A stretch of DNA of 64,000 bases from Pseudobutyrivibrio ruminis CF1b (GCF_000424005.1 NZ_AUJB01000010.1:186001-250000); one strand, 5' to 3'. Positions 27,248 to 35,769 are shown, counted from the stretch's first letter. Notes: generated from the letters alone by a model not told the origin. Program-made: numbers and translations.

Positions 27248-28170
27248 TGACTCTTGATGCAATTCAGAAGAACATACTTCACGAGGTTGCTGACTTAGAC
27301 AGCATTCCACAGGGTGCTTACAATATCCGCGCCAACGGAACTAGTGCTGGTCGCAACACTACAGCAAACATTGACATTGTTACAAAGGAAGATAAGCCAG
27401 GTATTGATATTATCGTAAAGGCTGGCACAAAGGGCGAAAGCGTTCATATCCCAGTAGTTCTTTCAGAGAGCGGACTTAAGGATATGGTTTACAATGATTT
27501 TTACATTGGCGATGACGCTGATGTTACTATCGTAGCTGGTTGTGGTATTCACAACTGTGGTGATCAGGATTCACAGCATGATGGTATTCACACATTCCAC
27601 GTTGGAAAGAATGCCAGAGTTAAATATGTTGAGAAGCACTACGGAGAGGGTGACGGTAAGGGCGCTCGCATCCTTAATCCTGTTACAGAGGTTTACCAGG
27701 AGGAAGGCAGCTACGTAGAGATGGAGATGGTACAGATTAAGGGTGTTGATTCTACACTTCGTACTAATCTTGCAGAGCTTAAGGATAACGCTACACTTCT
27801 TATCCACGAAGCTCTTATGACTCATGGTACACAGACAGCTACTTCAGATTACAAGGTAGTTCTTAACGGTGAAGGTTCCAGCGCTGACGTAGTTTCTCGT
27901 TCAGTAGCAAAGGATGAGTCAGAGCAGATCTTCGAGGTATCTATCGAAGGTAACACAGCTTGTAACGGACACGCTGCATGTGATGCTATCATCATGGGCA
28001 ACGCGCACGTTGTAGCTATTCCAAAGCTTGATGCTAAGAATGTAGATGCAGCTCTTATCCACGAGGCAGCTATCGGAAAGATTGCTGGAGATCAGCTTAT
28101 TAAGCTTATGTCTCTTGGTCTTACAGAGGAAGAGGCTGAGGAGCAGATTGTAGCTGGGTTCCTTAGATAA
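27247..28170 (+). CDS. SufB/SufD-family Fe-S scaffold protein
   Basis: The 307-residue protein matches the SufB/SufD beta-helix core (GCGIHNCGDQDSQHDGIHTF; VYQEEGSYVEMEMVQIKGV; HAACDAIIMGNAHVVAIPKL; HEAAIGKIAGDQL). It is shorter than E. coli SufB (495 residues) and, with SufC alone and no SufS, SufU or second scaffold gene, fits the minimal SufBC (SMS-type) arrangement of strict anaerobes. Confidence 0.9.
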   Translation: MTLDAIQKNILHEVADLDSIPQGAYNIRANGTSAGRNTTANIDIVTKEDKPGIDIIVKAGTKGESVHIPVVLSESGLKDMVYNDFYIGDDADVTIVAGCGIHNCGDQDSQHDGIHTFHVGKNARVKYVEKHYGEGDGKGARILNPVTEVYQEEGSYVEMEMVQIKGVDSTLRTNLAELKDNATLLIHEALMTHGTQTATSDYKVVLNGEGSSADVVSRSVAKDESEQIFEVSIEGNTACNGHAACDAIIMGNAHVVAIPKLDAKNVDAALIHEAAIGKIAGDQLIKLMSLGLTEEEAEEQIVAGFLR

Positions 28171-28175
28171 TATGT

Positions 28176-28230
28176 TGGGAATCTGTCACCGAAGGTGACC
28201 GATGAGGGGTAAAAACCTCATACTGTCCCA
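28176..28230 (+). other. Structured 3' region after sufB/D (three-way-junction-like)
   Basis: TGGGA (28176-28180) can pair with TCCCA (28226-28230), enclosing GTCACC/GGTGAC with a GAA loop (28185-28199) and ATGAGG/CCTCAT (28202-28221). No T-tract follows. It matches no riboswitch class that I can recall and may be a transcript-end structure. Confidence 0.4.
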
Positions 28231-28281
28231 TAGTGAACAATCTAAGAATTTAATATCTATTCTTTGTGTATTTTAGTTTTT

Positions 28282-28332
28282 AACCCTCCAAAGGTGTTAG
28301 TATAAGAGTGCTCACCTATGGAGGGTTTTTAT
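28282..28332 (+). promoter_or_regulatory. Terminator-like hairpin that sequesters the next ribosome binding site
   Basis: Bases 28282-28296 pair with 28313-28327 (14 Watson-Crick pairs, one A-A mismatch). The right arm contains GGAGGG, the ribosome binding site for ATG 28333, and is followed by a T-run. The 16-base loop contains TAGTATAA, a possible -10 box. Readthrough RNA would be terminated or translationally masked, while RNA started in the loop would have a free site. Confidence 0.5.
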
Positions 28333-28695
28333 ATGGCTATTTCACCTATTCGTGGAGTAAATTCATATATGTCTACCGCAAGTATTCAGCCTATGAGTTA
28401 TGCAGTAGAGAATGAAGCAGAGGTTTCAGATGTATTTGCTGCTGAGGTAACAAAAAACACTGCTGGTGTAAATGGAGCTAATCCTGTTCAATATCCTAAT
28501 GCCAATGTAAAGACAGAGTCTATTGAAAAGGAGCAGCTCATTGATCCTACAGCTATGCTGGAGCAGAGAAGGAGAACTGCAAGTGCATTCAATGAGATTG
28601 CATCTCAGTTCAGAACAGCCAACACAGGATATAGCAAGGCAGGTATCGGAAATTCCTACGGACTTGCAGGAAATAGATTTGATGCTTTTGCTTAA
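28333..28695 (+). CDS. Small protein of unknown function
   Basis: ATG 28333 follows GGAGGG by 7 bases; the frame reaches an earlier ATG (28318) with no site. The 120-residue product (MAISPIRGVNSYMSTASIQP...) has no signal or membrane segment, is rich in Ala, Asn and Ser, and ends AGIGNSYGLAGNRFDAFA. I do not recognise a family. It has a strong terminator of its own and a hairpin over its ribosome binding site, so it is a separately controlled unit. Confidence 0.75.
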   Translation: MAISPIRGVNSYMSTASIQPMSYAVENEAEVSDVFAAEVTKNTAGVNGANPVQYPNANVKTESIEKEQLIDPTAMLEQRRRTASAFNEIASQFRTANTGYSKAGIGNSYGLAGNRFDAFA

Positions 28696-28715
28696 TTAAA
28701 TAATGAATGGCATCT

Positions 28716-28745
28716 GAGGCAAGAGCAAAGGCTCTTGCCTCTTTT
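28716..28745 (+). terminator. Intrinsic terminator, perfect 11-bp stem
   Basis: GAGGCAAGAGC (28716-28726) pairs with GCTCTTGCCTC (28731-28741), 4-base loop, then TTTT. Confidence 0.93.
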
Positions 28746-28777
28746 ATGTATTTATTGTGAAATTTTAACCAGCTTTG

Positions 28778-28806
28778 TTGAACTGTGAATTTACGAGAAC
28801 TATAAT
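28778..28806 (+). promoter_or_regulatory. Promoter of the cstA-type gene
   Basis: TTGAAC (28778-28783), a 17-base spacer and TATAAT (28801-28806), 55 bases before the start codon. Confidence 0.65.
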
Positions 28807-28861
28807 CAAGCTGAAAAGGGTCCAATTTGGACGTTAACAATGAATGGGGGTGAATTTTTTT

Positions 28862-30322
28862 ATGATCAGCTTTCTAGTTTGTTTAGCAGTACTCATCGGT
28901 GGCTACTTTGTTTATGGCAGAATTGTCGAGGGTATTTATGGCCCTGACGACAGAGAAACTCCTGCGGTACGAATCAACGATGGTGTTGATTTTGTAGTAA
29001 TGCCTAAATGGAAGCTGTTCCTTATCCAGCTTTTAAATATCGCTGGACTTGGACCTATCTATGGTGCATTAGCAGGTGCTCAGTGGGGTACATCAGTATT
29101 TTTATGGATTACACTTGGTACTATTCTTGCAGGTGGTGTTCATGATTTTTCTGTAGGATTTATGAGCATGCGTCATGATGGTGCAAGTGTTTCTGAGCTT
29201 ACAGGAATTTATCTTGGAAACATAATGAAGACTATTATGCGAATTTTCAGCGTTGTCCTTCTTGTTATGGTAGGTACAGTTTTTGCAGTTGGACCAGCTG
29301 GTTTGATTTCACTTTTGATTGGTAATCACGGAGGCACTGGTCTTCTTACTAATACATATTTCTGGCTTGCAATTATATTGATTTATTACTTCATAGCAAC
29401 ATTTATTCCAATCGATAAGATTATTGGAAAGCTTTATCCAGTATTTGGTATTTGTCTTTTAGTAATGGCTGTTGGTGTTGGAATTGGTATCGTTACTCAT
29501 GGCTATACAATTCCTGAGATTCAGTTATCAAATCTTCACCCAGCCAATACACCTATATGGCCAATGATGTTTGTATCAGTCGCCTGCGGCGCTATTTCAG
29601 GCTTCCATGCAACACAGTCTCCACTTATGGCACGTTGCTGTAAGACAGAGAAGGAAAGTCATATGGTATTCTATGGCGCTATGGTATGTGAAGGTGTAAT
29701 CGCTCTTATTTGGGCAGCAGCAGGTAGTGCAGTTTATGCTAGAACTGGCGGATTGACAGTAGGATTAACAGAGATGCTTGCAAATGGTCAGGCAACCTGT
29801 GTATATGATATTTGCACAAAGACAATGGGCGGAGTAGGAATCATTCTTGCTATGCTTGGTGTTATTGCATGTCCTATTACTTCAGGCGATACAGCATTCC
29901 GTTCAGCTAGACTTGTTATTGCAGATTGGTTCAAGATTGAGCAGAAGCAGTATCGTAATCGTTTATACATCTGCGTACCTCTTCTTGCAGCAGGCGCATT
30001 AATCAGCCAGTTAAATTATGGTGTAATTTGGAGATACTTCAGCTGGTCTAATCAGACACTTGCTATGATAGCTCTTTGGACAGCTTCAATGTATTTATAT
30101 AAGAATGCAAAGAATTATTGGATTACAGTTGTACCTGCAACCTTTATGTCAGCGGTATCAGTAACTTATTTCTTCTGTGCACCAGAGTGCTTACATTTAT
30201 CGACAGCGATAGCTTATCCAATCGGACTGGTAGCAGCACTTGTATTCTTAGGATTATTCTTCCATGCAACTGTTGAACATCATGAGTTCTTTAAGCATTT
30301 TCATTTGTTCCATCATACCTAA
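28862..30322 (+). CDS. cstA: CstA-family carbon starvation/peptide transporter
   Basis: I place the start at ATG 28862 behind GGGGGTGA; ATG 28844 contains that site within its own codons. The 486-residue protein has about 13 membrane helices and the CstA core NIAGLGPIYGALAGAQWG and SGFHATQSPLMARCCK, CPITSGDTAFRSARL. Family members take up peptides or pyruvate. The short form lacking the long C-terminal region is common in Clostridia. Confidence 0.92.
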   Translation: MISFLVCLAVLIGGYFVYGRIVEGIYGPDDRETPAVRINDGVDFVVMPKWKLFLIQLLNIAGLGPIYGALAGAQWGTSVFLWITLGTILAGGVHDFSVGFMSMRHDGASVSELTGIYLGNIMKTIMRIFSVVLLVMVGTVFAVGPAGLISLLIGNHGGTGLLTNTYFWLAIILIYYFIATFIPIDKIIGKLYPVFGICLLVMAVGVGIGIVTHGYTIPEIQLSNLHPANTPIWPMMFVSVACGAISGFHATQSPLMARCCKTEKESHMVFYGAMVCEGVIALIWAAAGSAVYARTGGLTVGLTEMLANGQATCVYDICTKTMGGVGIILAMLGVIACPITSGDTAFRSARLVIADWFKIEQKQYRNRLYICVPLLAAGALISQLNYGVIWRYFSWSNQTLAMIALWTASMYLYKNAKNYWITVVPATFMSAVSVTYFFCAPECLHLSTAIAYPIGLVAALVFLGLFFHATVEHHEFFKHFHLFHHT

Positions 30323-30369
30323 AGGACAGGTGATGTAGATAAACAGAACTAAATAGTTTGTTAGAAAGG

Positions 30370-30397
30370 GGCCATAGAGATATGGCCTCTTTTTTTT
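30370..30397 (+). terminator. Intrinsic terminator after cstA
   Basis: GGCCATA (30370-30376) pairs with TATGGCC (30381-30387), 4-base loop, followed by TCTTTTTTTTT. Confidence 0.92.
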
Positions 30398-30430
30398 ACG
30401 AAAATAATAAATCTTGCAAAATATCAATAG

Positions 30431-30462
30431 CACTTTAAAGTGATAAATCAATATGGTACAAT
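30431..30462 (+). promoter_or_regulatory. Promoter with palindromic operator before the MFS gene
   Basis: CACTTTAAAGTG (30431-30442) is a perfect 12-base palindrome covering the expected -35 position of TACAAT (30457-30462). ATCAATA is repeated on both sides (30422 and 30447). Repressor binding here would block the polymerase. Confidence 0.45.
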
Positions 30463-30533
30463 CCAAATATTATGTGGATGAAAATGTTGCTGTGAATAGT
30501 AATATGTATATCTGCGATATTTGGAGGAGAATA

Positions 30534-31859
30534 ATGGACAACAAGAAGATTGGCTACAAGGACGTATTCACTCAGACTGAATATGTCAAAATGATGTTTG
30601 CAGCACTTATTAACAGATTTGGTGATTCTATTGATGCAATTGCCAGCACATGGATTGTTTATCAGCTTACCAGCTCTGCAGCATGGTCTGCTTTGATTTT
30701 CGGTATAAATAATCTTCCTACAGTAGTAGTGACTCCACTTGCAGGCGCATGGGTAGAGGGACGAAACAAAAAGAGAATAATGATAGTGACAGATTTAATT
30801 CGAGCAGTAGTTGTGGCTACTGTCGCTTCGCTGTTTTTACTTAATCTTTTGCAGCCATGGATGTTACTTATTTCTACAATTACTATCTCAACGGCTGAAG
30901 CTTTTAGAGGCCCAGCAAATACTGCTATAACCCCGAACATACTTGACGAAGAAATGTATGAATTTGGGATGTCATTAAAGGATTCATTATCCCAGATTGT
31001 TCAGCTTATTGGTTTGGGCTGTGCTGCCGGAATTATAGCGCTTATTGGCATCTCAGGTGCATTATATATTGATATGGCTACATTTATCATGTCAGCTGCA
31101 ATAATAATATTCGTGAATACGAAGGAGGCAGTTACTGAAAAAGTAGCGTTTAATGCAAAGAACTATGTGACTGACCTTGTAGAAGGTGTTAAGTATGTTT
31201 CAAAGGAAGCAGTTATTGTGTTCTTCTTGTGGTTCTCAGTATTCATTAATGCAGTGTTAGTACCACTTAATGGTTTACAAGCACCAATGGTAGAAGAAAT
31301 TCTTCATAGTGGGGTAGAGGCATTATCAGTTTTCTCAATTGCATTTACTGTAGGTATGCTTTTGGGAGCAGTGGTATTTCCATATGTATCAAGGATATTG
31401 GGAAATGTTGCAATATTTTGGGGAATGGGAATTATGATTAGTGGATATTATATACTTTTGGTAGTATTACAGCCATTGTATGTAAATCAGTGGGTGACAT
31501 ATGCGATATTATCGGTATTATCAGTTCTTACAGGTATGATAATAGCCATAGCTAATTCAATGACTAGTGTAGTATTTATGAAAAAAGTTAAGAAGGAATA
31601 TATCGCCAGAGCAGCAGCTATCGCTACATCGGTTTGTGTTGCAGCTATGCCAATAACATCATTCTTAGTTAGTGCTGTTGTTACAGTAGTATCAGTCAAG
31701 ACAATCTTTATTGTCAGTGGTGTTTTGGCATTTCTTGTAACAGCGCTTATGTCTAGAAAAGCATATCTTCTTAGTGATGATGAACCAGCTTCAGCTATAT
31801 CATGTGAAGAGTCAGTTGAAACTGATTTAGAAGTTAATTCAATTGAGGAAGCCATATAA
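30534..31859 (+). CDS. MFS exporter (MefA/EntS-like, MFS_3)
   Basis: ATG 30534 follows TTGGAGGAGA; a longer frame to 30453 runs through the promoter and is rejected. The 441-residue protein has about 12 membrane helices, an early FAALINRFGDSIDAIASTWIVYQL and AGAWVEGRNKKRIMIVTDLIRA (loop 2-3 motif), typical of MFS drug and siderophore exporters related to macrolide efflux MefA. The substrate is unknown. A bidirectional terminator separates it from the convergent esterase gene. Confidence 0.88.
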   Translation: MDNKKIGYKDVFTQTEYVKMMFAALINRFGDSIDAIASTWIVYQLTSSAAWSALIFGINNLPTVVVTPLAGAWVEGRNKKRIMIVTDLIRAVVVATVASLFLLNLLQPWMLLISTITISTAEAFRGPANTAITPNILDEEMYEFGMSLKDSLSQIVQLIGLGCAAGIIALIGISGALYIDMATFIMSAAIIIFVNTKEAVTEKVAFNAKNYVTDLVEGVKYVSKEAVIVFFLWFSVFINAVLVPLNGLQAPMVEEILHSGVEALSVFSIAFTVGMLLGAVVFPYVSRILGNVAIFWGMGIMISGYYILLVVLQPLYVNQWVTYAILSVLSVLTGMIIAIANSMTSVVFMKKVKKEYIARAAAIATSVCVAAMPITSFLVSAVVTVVSVKTIFIVSGVLAFLVTALMSRKAYLLSDDEPASAISCEESVETDLEVNSIEEAI

Positions 31860-31864
31860 ACTAT

Positions 31865-31896
31865 AAAGGGGCGGTACATTATGTGCCACCCCTTTT
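31865..31896. terminator. Bidirectional terminator between MFS and esterase genes
   Basis: AAAGGGG (31865-31871) pairs with CCCCTTT (31889-31895) with inner GG/CC pairing; A-rich left and T-rich right flanks serve both strands. Confidence 0.8.
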
Positions 31897-31902
31897 AAAT
31901 GA

Positions 31903-33600
31903 TTATTTATTCTTATAGTAGTTGTCTAATGTAGACGAGAACCATCTTCCATTAAGAACGTTTTTACCCATAAGGTCCTTTACATCATCTGAAACAATAT
32001 TGTCTGAGTTCATCTGACCAATAATCTTTCCATATGATGAAGAGACATTTTCAAGAGAAACAATAGCGTTATTAGCATCAGCATCAAGGACTAGTGATAC
32101 AGGATTAGAGCTTGTCCAATTGCTCCACTTATCTAAGCCAGCGCCATTTGGATTGCCAGTAGCAATAAAATTTGTAAGATACTGATCAAATACATGCGCC
32201 ATATTCTGGTAGCCTGTAGCACTAAAATCAGCAAAGCTTCCGTAAGAATGATTATCTGTAAGCATAGGTACAAATATTCCATGGAAGGAACCCATTAATG
32301 GTATTCTGGTTGCACTGTTATTGCTACCGTATCTTACCTGACAGAGGTACATGTTGTTTTTATATTTGCCATACATTTCTTCAGCAGAGCACTGTGCATT
32401 GAAGATTCTGTACATTTCTGAACCGTACTCAATAGAATATGATTTAGCAAGATCCTGAGTTTTTGCATCAAAAGCCTTCATATCAGCTCCTGAGAAATAT
32501 CCATCATACGCAGAGAATAAACTGAATTCTGTCTCACCTGTAAGCATTAATACAGGAACATTGTTGAACTTAGTTGTCTTGAAGCCTTCTGAAGGAATGA
32601 CAACATCATCAGCATATAAATGAGGGAACACGCTCATTCTGATGCCTGCGTTTGACATAAGCTGGCAGAGACGGTCAGCACCGATTCCTTTCATGTATGT
32701 AACTACAGCTGGGTCATTAGATAATAACCATGTTTTAGCTGTTTCTATATCAGCAAATAAGCCATCCTCTACTGCTAAAGGAGCAACAGCTTTAGCCATG
32801 ATTTCTGCACTTTCGTCCTTGTCAGCGACTGTCATACCACCTGAGTAAACTACAGCCTTATCAAATTTGCCTTCGAAAAGTGGGCTGATAAGCATAGCCA
32901 TTACATCACGACCACCTGCAGAGAATCCTGACACCGTGATGTTATTAGGATTTCCACCGAACTGTGCAATGTTATTTTTCACCCAGTCGAGAGCCATTGC
33001 GATATCCAACATAGCATAGTTGCCAGTAGAGCCTTCTGTTGTATGGAAAGCTGGGAGTGCATTAAATCCAAGAATTCCAAGACGATAGTTAAGAGAAACA
33101 TAGATGCAATTTTCATCTACAGTAATTTGAGTACCGTCAATCTCTGTTGAGCTTCCAGTCTGATTGTTTCCTCCGTGGATATAAACCATAACTGGAAGAT
33201 TTTCTGCATTGGCTGGAGCATAGACATCAAGGTTTAGACAGTCTTCAGAACCAGAGACTACTGTCTTTCCAGTTGCATAATCCTTTCCGCTTTGGATAGC
33301 CTTATTGCCAAGCTTTGAGCAATCTAATGGTGTAGCCCAGCTTGTAGGAGCAGTAGGAGCAGCCCATCTTAAATCACCAGTAGGTGCAGCAGCGTATGGG
33401 ATAGAATACCATACATTACATGTGTCGGTGCTGGTTCCTTTAACAGCACCATATTGTGTCTGTTTTACAAGTGATGTAGCAGCTACGTCTTTTTCAACGC
33501 TAATGGTTGCTTCTGGAGCAGCCAATACTGTTAGACTCGAGCTGCTAACCATTGCAATGGCAAGTGATAATGCCATAATTCTTGATAACCTCTTTTTCAT
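31903..33600 (-). CDS. Secreted type-B carboxylesterase
   Basis: The 565-residue protein begins MKKRLSRIMALSLAIAMVSS, a signal peptide probably cut after VLAA; ATG (plus 33598-33600) follows AAAGGAGAAG, which lies inside the 7-codon longer frame. The mature part is a carboxylesterase/para-nitrobenzyl-esterase fold: SEDCLNLDVYAP, MVYIHGGN (oxyanion hole), nucleophile elbow SGFSAGG and a late SFHGIFVPM His. It may deesterify plant-wall substrates such as feruloyl or acetyl groups. Its promoter has a MerR-type 19-base spacer. Confidence 0.9.
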   Translation of the reverse strand: MKKRLSRIMALSLAIAMVSSSSLTVLAAPEATISVEKDVAATSLVKQTQYGAVKGTSTDTCNVWYSIPYAAAPTGDLRWAAPTAPTSWATPLDCSKLGNKAIQSGKDYATGKTVVSGSEDCLNLDVYAPANAENLPVMVYIHGGNNQTGSSTEIDGTQITVDENCIYVSLNYRLGILGFNALPAFHTTEGSTGNYAMLDIAMALDWVKNNIAQFGGNPNNITVSGFSAGGRDVMAMLISPLFEGKFDKAVVYSGGMTVADKDESAEIMAKAVAPLAVEDGLFADIETAKTWLLSNDPAVVTYMKGIGADRLCQLMSNAGIRMSVFPHLYADDVVIPSEGFKTTKFNNVPVLMLTGETEFSLFSAYDGYFSGADMKAFDAKTQDLAKSYSIEYGSEMYRIFNAQCSAEEMYGKYKNNMYLCQVRYGSNNSATRIPLMGSFHGIFVPMLTDNHSYGSFADFSATGYQNMAHVFDQYLTNFIATGNPNGAGLDKWSNWTSSNPVSLVLDADANNAIVSLENVSSSYGKIIGQMNSDNIVSDDVKDLMGKNVLNGRWFSSTLDNYYKNK

Positions 33601-33643
33601 TTTCTTCTTCTCCTTTTTCATCCCAAAAAGTTTTTATGAGATG

Positions 33644-33674
33644 AGTATAGGGGGTGGTAGTAACTACCATGCAA
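33644..33674 (-). promoter_or_regulatory. MerR-type promoter of the esterase gene
   Basis: On the minus strand, TTGCAT (plus 33669-33674) and TATACT (plus 33644-33649) are separated by exactly 19 bases. The spacer begins with the dyad GGTAGTTACTACC. A 19-base spacer with a central dyad is the classic MerR-regulated design, in which the activator untwists the DNA. Confidence 0.75.
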
Positions 33675-33689
33675 CTAAAAATACGCTAA

Positions 33690-33718
33690 TTGAATTTTAG
33701 TAAAATTGCCGATATAAT
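33690..33718 (+). promoter_or_regulatory. Promoter of the merR-type gene
   Basis: TTGAAT (33690-33695), 17-base spacer and TATAAT (33713-33718) give a strong constitutive-looking promoter back-to-back with the esterase promoter. Confidence 0.7.
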
Positions 33719-33746
33719 TGTGAATCATCATTTTAGAGGAAAAGAA

Positions 33747-34577
33747 ATGAAAAAAAGATTCTTATCAATCGGAGATTATTCCAAAAAAGTGGGAGTCTCT
33801 CCTGAATTTCTCAAGTTTTATGAAAAGAAGGGATTAGTATCACCGGCTTGGAAGGACGACAGGTCCTACAGATACTATGCTGACTATCAGGTGACCCATT
33901 TTATGGAATACCAGCAGCTAAGCAGGATGGGGGTATCCTTAGAGGATGCTAAGGGAATCCAAGAGCATGCCAGTCTCGAAGAAAGACTTAATATCTATAA
34001 AAAAGCCTGCGAGGAAAAGAGACAAGAACTGGAGCAGATGGAATTATTCCTAGAGCAAATAGAGGATACATCATTTGCTATCGAAAACATCGCAAACAAT
34101 AGAGGCTGGAGAATTGCAGAAGTACCGGTATCCTATTTTGTATATCCAAAATCCTTCGAGCATAAAGAATCTGTTAAGAATCCTGTATGGAAAGACAATT
34201 TCAGTATGAATATCACACAGTATGTGAAATTGAAGGACCGTAATTGCGATAGGCTAGAGGAAGGAAATTTCGAGCGCCTTTGGGGCGCTGTGCAGCCTTT
34301 TTCAAACATCATTTACAAAGAAGCCAGTAATAACCCTAATAATGAAATAATGGTTGTGGGCGGAGTAAAGTGTTTTGTATATGAACATGCCATTCCAACA
34401 GACTATGATGAGTCAGGGAAGCTGAGTGATAAGGTATGGGATTTATCTGAGCCACTCAAAATCCTGAAAGACAATGGAATGAAAAATAAGGGAGTTGTAT
34501 GGCAGAAACGACTATGTGTTAGCCATGAGGCAGATGGCGAGTTTTTGCAGGTGCAGACTACAATACCAATAGAATAA
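33747..34577 (+). CDS. MerR-family transcriptional regulator
   Basis: ATG 33747 follows AGAGGAAAAG. The 276-residue protein has the N-terminal MerR winged helix (SIGDYSKKVGVSPEFLKFYEKKGLV; SYRYYADYQV), a dimerisation coiled coil (about 85-115) and a roughly 150-residue C-terminal effector domain with PVSYFVYPKSFEH, possibly GyrI-like. It most likely activates the divergent esterase through the 19-base-spacer promoter between them. Confidence 0.88.
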   Translation: MKKRFLSIGDYSKKVGVSPEFLKFYEKKGLVSPAWKDDRSYRYYADYQVTHFMEYQQLSRMGVSLEDAKGIQEHASLEERLNIYKKACEEKRQELEQMELFLEQIEDTSFAIENIANNRGWRIAEVPVSYFVYPKSFEHKESVKNPVWKDNFSMNITQYVKLKDRNCDRLEEGNFERLWGAVQPFSNIIYKEASNNPNNEIMVVGGVKCFVYEHAIPTDYDESGKLSDKVWDLSEPLKILKDNGMKNKGVVWQKRLCVSHEADGEFLQVQTTIPIE

Positions 34578-34630
34578 ATGGTATTATAAAGATACTGTGG
34601 ATATATTTTGAGAATAAATGGGAGGTAAGC

Positions 34631-35182
34631 ATGAGCAAAGTATTATTATTTATGGCAGAGGGGCACGAGGAAATCGAAGCCCTCACAGTAGTAGATTTAC
34701 TTAGACGTGCAGGAATCGAGATAGAGACAGTTTCAGTTACCAGCAACAGAATGGTTCCAGGAAGTCATGGAATAGTAACTGTCTGCGATCAGCTTATTGA
34801 AGAGGTGGATTTCAGCACAGCAGACATGCTTGTGCTTCCAGGCGGTATGCCAGGTACACTTAACCTGGAGCTTTGCCAGCCTCTTATGGAGCAGGTTCAT
34901 AAATTTAATAACGCAGGAAAGAACATTGCAGCTATATGTGCAGCTCCAACAGTATTTGGTAAGGCAGGACTTTTAAAGGGAAAGAAAGCTACCTGCTACC
35001 CAGGTATGGAAGGCGATTTGGATGGCGCTAATGTTTCAACTGACGAGGTTTGTCATGATGGAAACATCATCACCAGCCGTGGACTTGGAACAGCTATCCC
35101 ATTTGCGCTTGAGATAGTTAGAACCTTCCAGGGTGATGCAGCAGCTGATAAATTAGCAAAAGCAATTGTTTATAAAGGATAG
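34631..35182 (+). CDS. DJ-1/PfpI-family protein
   Basis: The 183-residue protein shows AEGHEEIEALTVVDLLRRAG (conserved Glu14), LPGGMPGT and the nucleophile elbow AAICAAPTVFG with Cys103, like E. coli YajL and human DJ-1. Proposed activities are glyoxalase, deglycase or oxidative-stress chaperone; none can be assigned here. It lies 13 bases before luxS and is likely co-transcribed. Confidence 0.9.
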   Translation: MSKVLLFMAEGHEEIEALTVVDLLRRAGIEIETVSVTSNRMVPGSHGIVTVCDQLIEEVDFSTADMLVLPGGMPGTLNLELCQPLMEQVHKFNNAGKNIAAICAAPTVFGKAGLLKGKKATCYPGMEGDLDGANVSTDEVCHDGNIITSRGLGTAIPFALEIVRTFQGDAAADKLAKAIVYKG

Positions 35183-35195
35183 GAAGAGGAAAGAA

Positions 35196-35657
35196 ATGGA
35201 AAGAATAAAGAGTTTCACAATCAATCACAACATTCTTACACCAGGATTTTACATCTCACGTGTAGATGATGGTGATATCATCACTTACGATTTACGTACA
35301 CGTAAGCCAAATGCAGGCGACTACATGGACAATGCTACAATGCATTCAGTTGAGCATATGATTGCTACGTATATACGTAATTCAGAAATCGCAGACCACG
35401 TAATCTACTTTGGACCAATGGGATGCCAGACAGGATTTTACCTTGTAGTAAAGGGCGTAGATTCAAAGAAGACCTTCGAGGTTGTTAAGAAGGTATTTGA
35501 GCAGACTGTAAACCATGATGGAGATGTATTCGGAAAGTCTGCAATCGAATGTGGTCACTACGAGAACTTGGATATTTCGTTAGCCAAGACAGAGTGTGCA
35601 CGTTATCTGGAAGTTCTCAATTCTTGGGATAATATGGAGTTTAGTTACCCAGAGTAA
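35196..35657 (+). CDS. luxS: S-ribosylhomocysteine lyase LuxS
   Basis: The 153-residue enzyme has the zinc motif HSVEHM (His50, His54), FGPMGCQTGFY with the catalytic Cys, and AIECGHY with the third zinc ligand. It cleaves S-ribosylhomocysteine to homocysteine and DPD, the AI-2 precursor. ATG 35196 follows AGGAAGAGGAAAG; the frame 10 codons upstream lies within the DJ-1 gene. mtnN, which makes its substrate, follows after a structured spacer. Confidence 0.97.
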   Translation: MERIKSFTINHNILTPGFYISRVDDGDIITYDLRTRKPNAGDYMDNATMHSVEHMIATYIRNSEIADHVIYFGPMGCQTGFYLVVKGVDSKKTFEVVKKVFEQTVNHDGDVFGKSAIECGHYENLDISLAKTECARYLEVLNSWDNMEFSYPE

Positions 35658-35667
35658 ACTATAAATA

Positions 35668-35752
35668 GCTGGTAATTCACAAGCTCTTAGGTTTCCTTAG
35701 CGAATCGTGTTAGATGAGCGGGGAAACACTAAGGCTTGTGAATGTAACCAGC
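35668..35752 (+). other. Long imperfect stem-loop between luxS and mtnN
   Basis: Left blocks GCTGGT, ATTCACAAGC, CTTAG, GTTTCC (35668-35696) pair in order with GGAAAC, CTAAG, GCTTGTGAAT, ACCAGC (35722-35752), 27 base pairs with small bulges, closing on a 25-base loop. No T-tract follows and a ribosome binding site lies 7 bases on, so it is not a simple terminator. It may be an RNA-processing element or a degenerate palindromic repeat. Confidence 0.7.
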
Positions 35753-35769
35753 GAGAAAAGGAGTAGATT

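Noticed and set aside
28171-28230. Glycine-riboswitch resemblance (CACCGAAGG)
   Set aside because: The rest of the glycine aptamer core is missing and no glycine-related gene follows.
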